From Desulfosediminicola ganghwensis (GTDB taxonomy: Bacteria; Desulfobacterota; Desulfobulbia; Desulfobulbales; Desulfocapsaceae): a stretch of DNA of 64,000 nt. Shown here one piece after another: positions 24,433 through 34,404 of the stretch. Position numbers and translations under genes: made by a program. How positions within the stretch are numbered: the first letter of the stretch is position 1; the number at the start of each line of letters is the position of its first letter. The DNA is taken from positions 5,017,001-5,081,000 of the forward strand of contig NZ_CP050699.1 in the NCBI RefSeq assembly GCF_005116675.2. Direction: 5' to 3'. The notes under the pieces are model-generated. The model saw nothing but the letters and a program-made list of their open reading frames with translations. It did no database searches and was not told where the DNA came from.

Positions 24433-26145
24433 TCAGTGTTCCATATCTTTTTTGATTCTCTCCAGCAGAGATTCAACTATCTGCTCTGGAGCAATTTCTT
24501 CAGTATATCCATCACTGCGACGGCGCACCTCGAGAACTCCGTTTTTAGTCAGGGACTTGCCAACAGTCACCCGGTACGGAATTCCCAACAGATCAGCATC
24601 TTTAAACTTGGAGCCCGGACGTTCATCGCGGTCATCGAAAAGTACTTCGATACCAGCTTGCTGCAGATCGCTATACAATTTCTCGGCCGCCGCATTAATA
24701 CTCTCATCCTTCAACCCAAGATTCAAGATAATAACTTGATATGGTGCCAGGGGTACCGGAAAAATAATGCCGTTTTCATCATGATTCTGCTCGATAGCAG
24801 CGGCAACGACCCGGCTTACACCGATACCGTAGCACCCCATAACGAAAGGCTTCTCCTGGCCGTCTGCATCCTGGAACATAGCCTCCATCGACTCTGAGTA
24901 GGAGGTCCCAAGCTTGAAGATATGTCCTACCTCGATACCCTCGGTGAGATCGATCTCTCCACCACAGGCAGGACATGGATCTTCGATAGTCACCTGGCGC
25001 AGATCAGCTATGCCGCTCACCTCGAAATCACGACCGAGGTTCACGTTACGCATATGGTAATTCTTCTCGTTGGCTCCAACGACGAAGTTTGCCATAGCGG
25101 CAACCTCCTGATCGGCAACCAGCTTGATTTTGCTGTTGACCGGTCCGAGATAGCCTGTCGGGGCCCCTGTGGCATCAAAAGCAGCTTTGTCGTCAGCAAG
25201 TTCAACGTCAATGGCCCCAAGGAAATTCTTGAGTTTCACCTCTTCAACTTCACGATCGCCGCGTACCAGTACTGCCACCGGGGTACCATCAGCAATATAG
25301 ACCATTGTTTTTACGAGCTGATCGGGGGTAATATCCATGAACTCACAGACCGCGTTCACCTTGCGCTTACCTGGAGTCTCAACTTTTTCAAGATCAAGCA
25401 GCGGCTCATCGTTTTTCGCTTCGGCCGGCTTAACCTCAGCCTTTTCCATATTTGCCGCATACTCGCACGACTTACAGACCACGATGGTATCCTCGCCAGT
25501 ATCGGCCAGTACCATAAATTCATGGGAGAAACTGCCGCCAATGGCACCTGAGTCCGCCTGCACTGCACGGAATTCGAGACCGCAACGGGTAAAAATACGT
25601 TTATACGCCTCGTACATTTTACCGTACGCGACCTCTGCGCCAGCGTCATCGACATCGAAGGAGTACGCGTCCTTCATGATAAACTCACGACCGCGCATCA
25701 GGCCGAAACGGGGACGTATCTCATCGCGGAACTTGGTCTGGATCTGGTAGAGATTAATCGGCAGATCCCGGTAGGAATGAAGGTCCCGGCGAATAATATC
25801 TGTGATAACCTCTTCATGGGTAGGTCCGAGGCAGGACTCACGCTCGTGACGGTCATGAAAACGCAGCAATTCCGGTCCATACTTCTCATATCGTCCGGTT
25901 TCACGCCAAAGATCCGCAGGCTGTACCATCGGCATCATCAGTTCCTGGGCGCCGGCCCGGTTCATCTCTTCCCTCACAATCGCCTCAACCCTGCGAATTG
26001 CCGCCAGACCATAGGGCAGATAGGTATAAACTCCAGAGGTGAGTTTTCGCATAAAACCCGCTCGCAGCATGAGTCTGTGACTAATGACTTCAGCCTCGGC
26101 AGGTGTCTCCTTGAGTGTAGGCAAAAGTGATTGAGAGTAACGCAT
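24433..26145 (-). CDS. proS: Prolyl-tRNA synthetase
   Basis: This 570-residue class II synthetase of the bacterial type charges tRNA-Pro. It has motif 1 near the start (MLRAGFMRKLTSGVYTYLPYG), motif 2 FRDEIRPRFGLMRGREF, the inserted editing domain at about 225-390 that removes mischarged alanine, motif 3 CYGIGVSR and an anticodon-binding domain at the end (VLFDDRDERPGSKFKDADLLGIP). The length is normal for the family. It lies 41 bp upstream of the rel-type gene on the same strand. The ribosome site is weak. Confidence 0.97.
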   Translation of the reverse strand: MRYSQSLLPTLKETPAEAEVISHRLMLRAGFMRKLTSGVYTYLPYGLAAIRRVEAIVREEMNRAGAQELMMPMVQPADLWRETGRYEKYGPELLRFHDRHERESCLGPTHEEVITDIIRRDLHSYRDLPINLYQIQTKFRDEIRPRFGLMRGREFIMKDAYSFDVDDAGAEVAYGKMYEAYKRIFTRCGLEFRAVQADSGAIGGSFSHEFMVLADTGEDTIVVCKSCEYAANMEKAEVKPAEAKNDEPLLDLEKVETPGKRKVNAVCEFMDITPDQLVKTMVYIADGTPVAVLVRGDREVEEVKLKNFLGAIDVELADDKAAFDATGAPTGYLGPVNSKIKLVADQEVAAMANFVVGANEKNYHMRNVNLGRDFEVSGIADLRQVTIEDPCPACGGEIDLTEGIEVGHIFKLGTSYSESMEAMFQDADGQEKPFVMGCYGIGVSRVVAAAIEQNHDENGIIFPVPLAPYQVIILNLGLKDESINAAAEKLYSDLQQAGIEVLFDDRDERPGSKFKDADLLGIPYRVTVGKSLTKNGVLEVRRRSDGYTEEIAPEQIVESLLERIKKDMEH

Positions 26146-26252
26146 AGATGTTCCGTAAGTAAAATTATCTTAGTTGAACCGCCCCGGCTGGAGCGGCATC
26201 CCCCGCTGTCGCGGGTTGGGAATTTGTAATACGAAGAGAATTTAGCAGATTT

Positions 26253-27335
26253 TCAGGATTTTCGCCCTTCCTCTTCCATTTTTTTCAATTCAGCGAGAAA
26301 TGTTTCCAACAGAACATCTTCTGAAACCTTTTTGAATATCGCACCTTTTTTAAAGATGATACCGACTCCGTTACCGCCGGTTACACCAATATCAGCCTCT
26401 TTGGCCTCACCTGGCCCATTGACCACACAACCCATGACCGCAACTTTAATTTGAGTTTCCATGGTCTGAACATAACGTTCCACTTCTTCAGCCAATTCAA
26501 AAAGATTGATCTGGGTTCTTCCACAGGTTGGGCAGGAAATCAACTCAGGGCCGCGCTCCCGGATCTTGAGCGAACGAAGCAGCTCAAAACCTACCCTGAT
26601 CTCTTCTTCCGGATCTCTGGTAAGTGAAATTCTGAACGTATCGCCAATCCCCTGACTGAGAAGAATGCCGAGGGCCACACTTGATTTCACTGTACCTGCG
26701 ATCAGGCCACCAGCTTCGGTAACCCCAAGATGCAGAGGATAATCGGTGAGCTTTGAGAGCTGCTGATAACCGCTGACAGTGGTCATCACGTCAGAGGACT
26801 TGATGGAAATCTTCATCTCCTCATAGCCGTGTTTTTCCACCAGACGCACATTTCTCATAGCGCTCTCAATCAGAGATGATGGATTCTCAGGGGTGGGATA
26901 ACCGTGCTTTTCCAAGAGGTCTTTTTCTATGGACCCGCTGTTTACGCCAACTCTTATCGGTACCTTATGCATCCTGGCGGCGGCCACCACCGCGGCGAGC
27001 TTCTCCTCACCACCGAGGTTGCCGGGATTGATGCGTATACCCTGGGCACCGTTTTCCATGGCACTGATGGCCAGCCGGTGATCGAAATGAATGTCGGCAA
27101 TCAGTGGAATCTGGATACCATCTCTGATGGTACGGAGCGCCTCTGCCGCCTCCTGATCGAGTACCGCACAGCGGATAATCTCGCACCCTGCCTGCTCGAG
27201 CCTTTTAATCTGCTCGATGGTCGCTTTGGTATCACGAGTGTCCGTATTGGTCATGGACTGTACGGAAATCGGGCTACTGCCGCCAATCTGCAGATCGCCG
27301 AGTTGGATGGTTCGTGTCTGACGTCGGATAATCAT
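26253..27335 (-). CDS. ispG: 4-hydroxy-3-methylbut-2-enyl diphosphate synthase
   Basis: This 360-residue iron-sulfur enzyme of the MEP isoprenoid pathway reduces methylerythritol cyclodiphosphate to HMBPP. The TIM-barrel part begins VQSMTNTDTRDT and continues PLIADIHFDHRLA and GIRINPGN. The C-terminal reductase part carries the three cluster cysteines in SCPTCGRT and VMGCVVNGPGE. The dxr gene of the same pathway lies 2 kb upstream on the same strand, so two steps share this cluster. proS follows after a 107-bp gap containing small GC-rich hairpins. Confidence 0.97.
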   Translation of the reverse strand: MIIRRQTRTIQLGDLQIGGSSPISVQSMTNTDTRDTKATIEQIKRLEQAGCEIIRCAVLDQEAAEALRTIRDGIQIPLIADIHFDHRLAISAMENGAQGIRINPGNLGGEEKLAAVVAAARMHKVPIRVGVNSGSIEKDLLEKHGYPTPENPSSLIESAMRNVRLVEKHGYEEMKISIKSSDVMTTVSGYQQLSKLTDYPLHLGVTEAGGLIAGTVKSSVALGILLSQGIGDTFRISLTRDPEEEIRVGFELLRSLKIRERGPELISCPTCGRTQINLFELAEEVERYVQTMETQIKVAVMGCVVNGPGEAKEADIGVTGGNGVGIIFKKGAIFKKVSEDVLLETFLAELKKMEEEGRKS

Positions 27336-27461
27336 GGAAAAAACACTGCGGTTAAAAATTGGATTGCCTGAGTACTTCGACTATGAACATACAACCGGAC
27401 GGTTACCACAAAATCTAAAAATCCCGATCCGGACTAACTCTAATCTCCTGCAGGTAAAAGA

Positions 27462-28199
27462 CTATTTAGTGCCTTTTTTTTTCATCTGCAGATTCAATTC
27501 AGCATCGGAGGCACGGACATACATGGGAATGGCGGAACCGATTTCAAGAACTTGCCCCTGTTCTGCCAATTCGCCAGCGATCAGCCCCAGACTTGATGCG
27601 GATGGCGACCAGAGTTGGGACGGTGCAATGCTGATAGTTTCGCCCAGTTTCTCCAGCCAAAAATCCCTGTACACTGCCAGACCGTCACCAACCATCAGGG
27701 TCGGTTCGTTTATTACTTCTGCAAGCGTTTCAGGTGAATAGGCCGCAATCTCCGTCACAGCCTCTGGCGTTGTATTATCCTTCATTCGGTAAAAGCGAGC
27801 GTAGACTTCTTTTTTCCTCGCATCGAGTACAGCGCAAATCTGGCGCGGGTCATGGCAATTCGCAGCAAGAATATCGAGGGTGGATACACCGTAAAGCGGT
27901 TTATCCGCTGCGGCGGCCAAACCCTTTACAGTGGCCATGCCGATACGCAGGCCTGTAAAACTGCCCGGCCCCAGACCAACAGCATAACCACTGATATCAT
28001 TTTTGCTGCAACCGGACTCACTCAGCAACCGGTCAATGGCACCAAGTAATCTCCTTGAATGGGTAACATTACTCGACAGGCTCACACTTCCGAGAACCCT
28101 GCCATTTGCCCTTGTGCCCAAAGTGAGCGCCACAGTCGAACATGAAGTGGCGGTATCAACTGCGAGGATACAGCCATCGCTTTCCACTACCTGTTTCAT
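27462..28199 (-). CDS. tsaB: tRNA threonylcarbamoyladenosine synthesis protein TsaB
   Basis: This 245-residue ASKHA-fold partner of TsaD works with TsaE in making t6A37 in tRNAs that read ANN codons. The N-terminal ILAVDTATSCSTVAL and the GLGPGSFTGLRIGMATVKGLA segment are characteristic; the metal-binding His residues of TsaD are absent, as expected for TsaB. Its ATG overlaps the stop of rseP by 4 bp (ATGA), so it is translated from the same message. A 126-bp gap separates it from ispG. Confidence 0.95.
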   Translation of the reverse strand: MKQVVESDGCILAVDTATSCSTVALTLGTRANGRVLGSVSLSSNVTHSRRLLGAIDRLLSESGCSKNDISGYAVGLGPGSFTGLRIGMATVKGLAAAADKPLYGVSTLDILAANCHDPRQICAVLDARKKEVYARFYRMKDNTTPEAVTEIAAYSPETLAEVINEPTLMVGDGLAVYRDFWLEKLGETISIAPSQLWSPSASSLGLIAGELAEQGQVLEIGSAIPMYVRASDAELNLQMKKKGTK

Positions 28200-29272
28200 T
28201 GGGTCAAAATCCGCACGATGTCGTTATAAAAGACGAAGATCATCAAGGTACCAAGCAGTGCCAACCCGATTTGCTGGGCAATGATCTGCGCCCGCTCTCC
28301 AAGTGGCTTTCTGCGGATCGCTTCAATGGTTAGAAACATCAGGTGCCCGCCATCAAGCACTGGAATAGGCAACAGGTTGAGGATACCGAGATTGACACTC
28401 AACAACCCCATGAAGTAGAGAAGGTTAACCCAGCCGGCTTCCATCTGCTGGCCAGCTATCTGGGCAATCAGGATCGGCCCCCCCAGCTCCGAGGCAGGCA
28501 CAACCTGTTGAAAGATCTTAACGATACTGGTTACAGTAAGGTCAACATAGCCCCAGGTTTGTTTGCAGGCATCGGTGAAAGCCCCGATCGGCCCTTTATG
28601 AACATAATTAAACTCGGCATAGGGCATAATACCTATGATGAAGCGAGGCTCCAGCTCTTCGCCGAACATGTTTTCAACACTTTCATATTTAGGCTGAATT
28701 TCGAGCTTCTTCTGGGCGTCTTCACGCAGCACAATCACATCAATTGGCTCACCGCGACTCCCCTGTACACCATGGAGTATATCGTCCCAACTGTCTGTCG
28801 GTTCGCCATTGATTGAAATGATAACATCGTTTTCAACCATTCCAGCCATAGCTGCCGGTGAACCCGGTGCGACATTACCGATTTTGGTAGTATCAATCCG
28901 CTCAGGTGTACCTGAGAAGAGAAAGAGCAGGAAAAACATCACTACGGGGAAAACGAAGTTGAACGCTGGTCCGGCAAATATTATACCGAAACGCTGACCG
29001 ACGCTCTTGTGGGCAAACGATATCTCCCGTTCTTCTTTGGGTACATCCTGTTCATCCGGATTTTCTCCGTACATTTTTACAAAACCGCCAAGGGGGATGG
29101 CCGAGACGACATATTCGGTGTCGCCCACGGTCTTGCCGAAGAGTTTCGGCCCAAAGCCAAGGGAGAACTTCAGCACCCTGACCCCGAAGAGCTTGGCGAA
29201 CAGAAAGTGGCCCAGCTCATGGACAAAAATGAGCAGGCCAAGGACGAGTATAAAGGAAAAGGCAGTTGTCAT
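28196..29272 (-). CDS. rseP: Site-2 intramembrane metalloprotease RseP
   Basis: This 358-residue M50 protease of the inner membrane cuts membrane-bound regulators such as anti-sigma factors and remnant signal peptides. The zinc site is HELGH near residue 18 in the first helix, plus LLPIPVLDGGHL near 305. One PDZ domain (about 120-200, IGNVAPGSPAAMAGMVENDVIISING) lies between; E. coli RseP has two. Helices occur near 1-20, 95-115, 285-305 and at the end. It is placed between dxr and tsaB and its stop overlaps tsaB. Its partner anti-sigma factor is not in the window. Confidence 0.95.
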   Translation of the reverse strand: MTTAFSFILVLGLLIFVHELGHFLFAKLFGVRVLKFSLGFGPKLFGKTVGDTEYVVSAIPLGGFVKMYGENPDEQDVPKEEREISFAHKSVGQRFGIIFAGPAFNFVFPVVMFFLLFLFSGTPERIDTTKIGNVAPGSPAAMAGMVENDVIISINGEPTDSWDDILHGVQGSRGEPIDVIVLREDAQKKLEIQPKYESVENMFGEELEPRFIIGIMPYAEFNYVHKGPIGAFTDACKQTWGYVDLTVTSIVKIFQQVVPASELGGPILIAQIAGQQMEAGWVNLLYFMGLLSVNLGILNLLPIPVLDGGHLMFLTIEAIRRKPLGERAQIIAQQIGLALLGTLMIFVFYNDIVRILTQ

Positions 29273-29349
29273 AACTTCACAATGGTTGGAGTAAACTGTT
29301 CCGGTTCAAATGATGTAGACCGCACTCCCGAAGCTGCAGTGCAGACTGG

Positions 29350-30510
29350 TCAGGCGAGGGCTGAAATTTTTTGTTCTGCTGAAACTCTGGCGGCTGCATC
29401 TGCTGCCAGGATATCTTCCAGTGATTCATCGCTCCCCTGATGAACTTCATTCAGAGTAAAAGCTACAGTTTCGGGTATCTGAGTAAAACCAATTCGCTCA
29501 GCTAAGAATGCTGCAACTGCGACCTCATTGGCTGCATTGAGCACAGCAGGGGCAACCCCCCCCGTCCGCAATGCCTCAAAAGCCATGCCAAGTGCCGGAA
29601 AAGAATCGTAATCCGGATCATGGAACTCAAGATTTGAACACTGGGACAGCTGCAGAGGTTTAAGCTTCAATGGCAACCGCCTGGGGTACGACAGGGCGTA
29701 AGCTATCGGAATACGCATATCAGGGATACCGAGATGGGCCATCACAGAGCCATCCTGATACTCTACCAGTGAATGCACAACCGATTGTGGATGAACCACA
29801 ACCTCTATATCATCTGCACCGATATCAAAAAGCCATCTGGCTTCGATCACCTCAAGACCTTTATTCATGAGTGTGGCAGAATCAATAGTTATTTTCTGCC
29901 CCATGTCCCAGTTTGGGTGATTCAGTGCCTGCTCCCGGGTTACCCTCTGTAACTCTTCACGGCTCTTGCCCCTGAATGGGCCGCCGGAAGCGGTGAGGAT
30001 AATTTTTGCGACATCCTTACGGTGCCCGGCTTCCAGCGCCTGAAAAATAGCGCTGTGCTCAGAGTCCACCGGTAGGAGCGGTACATTATGCTTTCTGGCC
30101 TCAGCCATCACAATCCTGCCAGCCATGACCAGAGTTTCCTTGTTGGCTAATCCGACAGGTTTTCCGGCACGGATAGCAGCAAGGGTGGGCAGCAGCCCAG
30201 CGGCCCCAACTATGGCAGAGACGGTGATATCGGCATCGCCGTGGGACGCAACCAGGCAGTTGCCTTCGGTGCCGCACACGACCCGCGTACGATACTTTGT
30301 CGGCAACATCGCCTGTATTTTCTCAGCATGCTTCTCATCGATTACGGAAACCACCTCAGGGTCGAACTCAAGCACCTGGGCCTTGAGTCGGTCCAGGTTT
30401 CGGCCTGCCGCAAGTCCTACAATAGAATAATCTTCGGGAAACTGCCGGACAACCTCAAGAACATTTACACCGATTGAACCGGTAGAACCCAGAAGTGCAA
30501 TACGTTTCAT
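29350..30510 (-). CDS. dxr: 1-deoxy-D-xylulose 5-phosphate reductoisomerase
   Basis: This 386-residue NADPH enzyme makes methylerythritol phosphate, the first committed step of the MEP pathway. The start [12 protein letters not shown] is the nucleotide loop. The metal and substrate residues fall in [21 protein letters not shown] and [20 protein letters not shown]. The length is typical. The ATG overlaps the cdsA stop by 4 bp (ATGA), placing it in the uppS-cdsA-dxr-rseP-tsaB operon. It is the target of fosmidomycin, and no change in the visible active-site motifs is seen. Confidence 0.97.
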   Translation of the reverse strand: MKRIALLGSTGSIGVNVLEVVRQFPEDYSIVGLAAGRNLDRLKAQVLEFDPEVVSVIDEKHAEKIQAMLPTKYRTRVVCGTEGNCLVASHGDADITVSAIVGAAGLLPTLAAIRAGKPVGLANKETLVMAGRIVMAEARKHNVPLLPVDSEHSAIFQALEAGHRKDVAKIILTASGGPFRGKSREELQRVTREQALNHPNWDMGQKITIDSATLMNKGLEVIEARWLFDIGADDIEVVVHPQSVVHSLVEYQDGSVMAHLGIPDMRIPIAYALSYPRRLPLKLKPLQLSQCSNLEFHDPDYDSFPALGMAFEALRTGGVAPAVLNAANEVAVAAFLAERIGFTQIPETVAFTLNEVHQGSDESLEDILAADAAARVSAEQKISALA

Positions 30511-31313
30511 TGAATCCCCATAAAAAAGTACAACAGGTAATACAAGACAGGCGCAGCAAGCAGGATTGAATCGATTCTATCGAGTATACCACCATGACCA
30601 GCCAGTAGTCTGCCTGAATCCTTGGTGCCGGTACCCCTCTTAATGATTGACTCTGCGAGATCCCCTAGAATTCCGACGCCTGTAAGGATTATTGCAGCAA
30701 ACAGAATAAACGGCAGATTAACTTTATCAAACAAGAGCACAGCGAGGACAAGGCCTGCCAGAATTGCACAGACAAGGCCGCCAACAGCACCCTCTATAGT
30801 CTTTTTAGGGCTGATTGCAGGGGAAAGCTTATGCTTTCCGAATTGTCGGCCTGAGTAATACGCTCCTGAATCTGAACCGGCGGTAATCGCTGTCAGCACC
30901 ACCAGCCATTCACCACCTTCTGGCAGATTACGGATCAGCGGCAGATAGGATACCAATACGCCGACATAGACCACGCCGAGGATAAGCCTGCTCAGGAACC
31001 GATACGGCTCATTCAGCCTGGAATAGCAACCTATGGTGTAAAGAAAGATAAAGAACGTGGCGGCAAACAGCCCGAACTGAATTCCAGCAGTATCGGCAAA
31101 GTACCAGCCACCCAGATAGGGCAGCAATAACGTGGCGATTGAGAGCACCCTGGTGGAGATAGACGGTGGACTTTCCAACGCCATATCCAGATACTCATTA
31201 ATGCCGATAGCGGTGACTATCAGCATCACCAGTTGAAAATAGAGAGGCGTTCCGGCAAGTAGTAGAACAACCCAGGCAATTGCCAATAAAATTCCGGGAA
31301 AAGTACGACTCAT
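30507..31313 (-). CDS. cdsA: Phosphatidate cytidylyltransferase
   Basis: This inner-membrane enzyme of about 268 residues makes CDP-diacylglycerol, precursor of all phospholipids. It is nearly all hydrophobic helices, ending with the family signature: [12 protein letters not shown] near 170 and [28 protein letters not shown] near 225. The start is ATG 31313; a GTG two codons earlier (31319) overlaps the uppS stop as GTGA and is an equal option. Its stop overlaps the dxr start. The order uppS-cdsA-dxr is common in bacteria. Confidence 0.95.
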   Translation of the reverse strand: MSRTFPGILLAIAWVVLLLAGTPLYFQLVMLIVTAIGINEYLDMALESPPSISTRVLSIATLLLPYLGGWYFADTAGIQFGLFAATFFIFLYTIGCYSRLNEPYRFLSRLILGVVYVGVLVSYLPLIRNLPEGGEWLVVLTAITAGSDSGAYYSGRQFGKHKLSPAISPKKTIEGAVGGLVCAILAGLVLAVLLFDKVNLPFILFAAIILTGVGILGDLAESIIKRGTGTKDSGRLLAGHGGILDRIDSILLAAPVLYYLLYFFMGIQ

Positions 31314-31315
31314 AA

Positions 31316-32062
31316 TCACTCGGCTGAAACTTGGGCACTGGTTTTACCGTAACGGCGCTCTCTCATCTGAAAATCGCTGATCGCCTGCAGAAACTGCTCC
31401 CGGCGAAAATCAGGCCACATGATATCCGTAAAAAATATCTCTGAATAGGTAAGCTGCCAAGGCAGAAAATTGGAAAGGCGCGCCTCACCACCGGTTCTGA
31501 TCATGAGATCGGGGTCTGGTAGTCCGGTGGTGTAGAGGTTATCATTGATTAGCTCAGGGGTGATCGCAGCTGGTTCGAGATCACCTTTTACACAGCGCTC
31601 TGCAAGTATCCGTGCTGCCCGGGCCAGTTCATCCCTGCCGCCATAGCTGAGTGCCAGATTCAGCACCAGCTTATCATTTTGCCTGGTAGCCTCAATCACC
31701 TTGCTCAGTGCTTTTGCGGCACCTTCCGGCAGACGATCGAGGTCACCGATGCAGCGCAGCTGTATCCCGTTTTTCAATAACCTGGAAAGTTCAGCTGAAA
31801 GATATGTTTTCAGAATAGTCATCAGGCCGTTTACTTCCTGCTCAGGCCTGTTCCAATTCTCTGTGGAAAATGCGTATAAAGTAATTGCTTCAATGCCGAT
31901 TTCACGGGACGTCTCAACAATCGCCCGCACTGAATCCACACCTGCTTTATGACCAAACAGTCTGGGCTTACCCTGTTGCTGCGCCCACCTGCCGTTGCCA
32001 TCCATAATAAGTGCAATATGGCGCGGCAGACGTTTGGTGTCTATCGCCGGGTCAATGACCAT
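31316..32062 (-). CDS. uppS: Undecaprenyl diphosphate synthase
   Basis: This cis-prenyltransferase makes C55-PP, the lipid carrier for peptidoglycan and O-antigen. From ATG 32062 it has 248 residues; AGGGAG sits 4 bases before it. The longer frame to 32122 would run into the inverted repeat at 32118 and is rejected. Signatures are HIALIMDGNGRWA near 14-26, GHKAGVDSVRAIVE, YAFSTENWNRP and, near the C-terminus, DLMIRTGGEARLSNFLPWQ. It begins the tight overlap chain with cdsA and dxr. Confidence 0.96.
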   Translation of the reverse strand: MVIDPAIDTKRLPRHIALIMDGNGRWAQQQGKPRLFGHKAGVDSVRAIVETSREIGIEAITLYAFSTENWNRPEQEVNGLMTILKTYLSAELSRLLKNGIQLRCIGDLDRLPEGAAKALSKVIEATRQNDKLVLNLALSYGGRDELARAARILAERCVKGDLEPAAITPELINDNLYTTGLPDPDLMIRTGGEARLSNFLPWQLTYSEIFFTDIMWPDFRREQFLQAISDFQMRERRYGKTSAQVSAE

Positions 32063-32117
32063 GGTTCTCCCTGAAAAACATGATTTGTAGGTAGAACGAA
32101 ACCGAAAAAGAGAGTCT

Positions 32118-32202
32118 ACCATTATTTCTCATGGGGGTGGTTCACTAGAGATCTCCGCAATCATTGGAGAGTGCGTACCTAATCCTCATGAGAAATAATG
32201 GT
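32118..32202. repeat. Perfect 16-bp inverted repeat filling the frr-uppS gap
   Basis: Arms at 32118-32133 and 32187-32202 are exact inverses; the right arm starts inside the frr stop codon. The 53-bp interior contains a shorter TCTCC/GGAGA pair. There is no T tract. It lies in the leader of uppS and may act as a processing or regulatory structure. Confidence 0.75.
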
Positions 32203-32756
32203 TATACCTCCAGAACCTCTTTCTCTTTGGCAGCGCTTATCTCGTCAATCTGCTTAATATAGCTGTCGGTCTCACTCTGAGCATCATCCTGCAGCTTGAA
32301 CAAATCATCTTCAGAGATTTCCTTATCCTTCTTCTGCTTTTTGAGGATGTCGATGGCATCTCGGCGAGAGTTGCGAACGGCCACACGGAACTCCTCAGCA
32401 ATTTTCTTGACCTGCTTTACCAGACCTTTACGACGCTCCTCGGTCAACTGAGGAATATTCAAGCGTATAACTTTGCCGTCGCTTATAGGAGTAAGGCCAA
32501 TATCTGACTTTAAAATGGCCTTTTCAATGGCAGGAACCATTTGGACATCCCAGGGTTGAATGGCAATCATCCGACTCTCAGGGATCGTCAGTGTTCCAAC
32601 CTGGTTAACTGGCATTGCGCTGCCATAGGCATCAACCATAATTCCATCCAGGAGAGAAATTGAAGCGCGGCCTGTACGAATTTTCGACAGTTCGTTTTTG
32701 AACGTCTCAACGCTCTTCTCCATTTTCTCAGCCATATCCAGTATCACATCACTCAT
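32202..32756 (-). CDS. frr: Ribosome recycling factor
   Basis: This 184-residue protein splits post-termination ribosomes together with EF-G. The three-helix bundle and hinge are intact: FKNELSKIRTGRAS near 19-32, DAYGSAMPVNQVGT in the beta domain, MIAIQPWD, LIP..TEERRK and VRNSRRDAIDILKKQKKDKEISEDD near 130-155. It lies 43 bp downstream of pyrH on the same strand, in the standard rpsB-tsf-pyrH-frr order. Confidence 0.97.
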   Translation of the reverse strand: MSDVILDMAEKMEKSVETFKNELSKIRTGRASISLLDGIMVDAYGSAMPVNQVGTLTIPESRMIAIQPWDVQMVPAIEKAILKSDIGLTPISDGKVIRLNIPQLTEERRKGLVKQVKKIAEEFRVAVRNSRRDAIDILKKQKKDKEISEDDLFKLQDDAQSETDSYIKQIDEISAAKEKEVLEV

Positions 32757-32799
32757 GCTTTTACCTCTGCTCTCTGATGAATTATTTTCAATGGTCTTA

Positions 32800-33516
32800 T
32801 CAGGACGTTATCAGGGTACCAACGGTTTTTCCGCTTACAGCCTGGCGGATATTACCTGAAACACTCATATCAAGTACCATGATCGGTTTATTGTCTTCTT
32901 TGGCCAGAGCAATGCCAGCCGCATCCATAACCCGAAGTCCTTTTTGCAGAACCGTATCGTATGTCAATTCATCATACTTGACAGCATCAGGATAAACAAC
33001 AGGATCCTTATCATATACGCCATCTACCTTGGTGGCTTTAATCACCAGATCGGCATCAATCTCAAGTGCACGCAACACACCTGCAGAGTCGGTTGTAAAG
33101 TATGGATTACCGGTACCAGCGGCAAAGATTACAACCCTTCCTTTCTCAAGATGACGGGTAGCACGTCTTCTAATATATGGCTCACAAACCGACTGCATCG
33201 GAATTGCCGACATAACTCTGGTGATAACACCCTTTCTCTCAAGGGCATCCTGCATCGCCAGGCTGTTCATAACAGTGGCAAGCATGCCCATGTTATCGGC
33301 CGTCGCACGGTCCATGCCCCTGCTTGCGCCTGCAACACCACGAAAAATATTCCCTGCTCCGATAACGATACCCGGCTCTATACCCAGCCTTACGATTTCT
33401 TTTACTTCTTCTGCGACAAATTCCAACACATCCGTGTTAATTCCGTAAGAATCGTCGCCCATCAAGGCTTCGCCGCTCAATTTCAGAAGGATTCGCTTAT
33501 ACTTAATTGACTGCAT
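32800..33516 (-). CDS. pyrH: Uridylate kinase
   Basis: This 238-residue enzyme phosphorylates UMP to UDP; the bacterial form is a hexamer of the amino-acid-kinase fold. [10 protein letters not shown] at the start, [11 protein letters not shown] near 50, [15 protein letters not shown] near 132 and [12 protein letters not shown] near 163 are the expected loops. The gene stands between tsf and frr. A GC-rich hairpin at 33573-33602 precedes it and may attenuate expression relative to tsf. Confidence 0.97.
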   Translation of the reverse strand: MQSIKYKRILLKLSGEALMGDDSYGINTDVLEFVAEEVKEIVRLGIEPGIVIGAGNIFRGVAGASRGMDRATADNMGMLATVMNSLAMQDALERKGVITRVMSAIPMQSVCEPYIRRRATRHLEKGRVVIFAAGTGNPYFTTDSAGVLRALEIDADLVIKATKVDGVYDKDPVVYPDAVKYDELTYDTVLQKGLRVMDAAGIALAKEDNKPIMVLDMSVSGNIRQAVSGKTVGTLITS

Positions 33517-33572
33517 CCCGCATTCCTCTCTGTTTGTTGTTTTCGTTATACTGACAGGTGCTCAAAACAAAT

Positions 33573-33602
33573 CCGGCCGGCTGTCTTGTGACGGCCGGCC
33601 GG
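33573..33602 (-). terminator. GC-rich hairpin between tsf and pyrH
   Basis: Arms of 13 bp (CCGGCCGGCTGTC with one G-U pair) surround a TTGT loop, followed on the minus strand by a broken T tract (TTTGTTTT). It could be a partial terminator or attenuator in the rpsB-tsf-pyrH-frr transcript. Confidence 0.5.
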
Positions 33603-33616
33603 TTAACAGGGGAACC

Positions 33617-34213
33617 TTACTCGGCACCTACCTGGAATCGGGCGAATTTCTTAATCGAAATATTTTCGCCCATGGTCGCAACCACCTCATTCAGTTTGTC
33701 CTGAATGGTGAGGTCCGGATCTTTGACGAATTTCTGCTCAAGTAGACAAATCTCGGCTACGAACTTGTCGAGTTTACCGGAAACTATCTTCTCTACGATT
33801 GCCTCTGGCTTACCGGAGTCAAGAGCCTGCTGTACGTAGATCTCTTTCTCACGTGCAATAACATCCGCTGGAATGTCCTCACGGGTGATACCAACCGGAT
33901 TGGCAGCAGCAATATGCATTGCAATGTCTTTTGCAAAATCTATAAAGCCATCGGTCTTGGCTACGAAGTCGGTCTCACAACCAAGCTCAACCATAACACC
34001 GAGTTTACCACCTGCATGAATGTAAGTACCGATGGTGCCTTCACTGGTAGCTTTGCCAGCGCGCTTGGCTGCAACGGCAAGTCCTTTCTGGCGAAGCAGG
34101 TCGACAGCTTTTTCCATGTCGCCCTCTGTCTCAGACAAGGCCTTTTTACAATCCATCATACCTGCTTGAGTTTTATCTCTCAGGTCTTTTACCATCTGAC
34201 TGGTAATTTTCAT
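33617..34213 (-). CDS. tsf: Elongation factor Ts
   Basis: This is the nucleotide-exchange factor for EF-Tu. The start at ATG 34213 is decided by GGAAGGAG upstream and by the conserved N-terminus MKITSQMVKDLRDKT; the frame extends to 34300 but that part is not EF-Ts-like. At 198 residues it is a short-form EF-Ts with the UBA-like N-terminal domain, the GMMDCKKALSE helix and the HAGGKLGVMVELGCETDFVAKT core, ending soon after the coiled segment. Short forms are usual in many non-enteric bacteria. Confidence 0.96.
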   Translation of the reverse strand: MKITSQMVKDLRDKTQAGMMDCKKALSETEGDMEKAVDLLRQKGLAVAAKRAGKATSEGTIGTYIHAGGKLGVMVELGCETDFVAKTDGFIDFAKDIAMHIAAANPVGITREDIPADVIAREKEIYVQQALDSGKPEAIVEKIVSGKLDKFVAEICLLEQKFVKDPDLTIQDKLNEVVATMGENISIKKFARFQVGAE

Positions 34214-34324
34214 GGCTAGTCTCCTTCCACGTAACGCTCTTCGGCGCAATTTATTACAAGTAGATACATGTTCTTCATTGCATGGACAATAATCTGACAT
34301 GCACTATTTAAGTGACAAGAGTGA

Positions 34325-34362
34325 ACACAATAAAAGGGGTAGTCCATAGACCAACCCCTTTT
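34325..34362 (-). terminator. Terminator-like hairpin between rpsB and tsf
   Basis: AAAAGGGGT pairs with ACCCCTTTT (inner GTC/GAC part with a bulge), followed by ATTGTG on the minus strand. Just before it, 34371-34392, is a second stem CCTGCGAGC/GCTCGCAGG. Together they may reduce tsf relative to rpsB or end some transcripts. Confidence 0.55.
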
Positions 34363-34404
34363 TGCAGACACCTGCGAGCGGAGGCTCGCAGGGATACGTC
34401 TATT

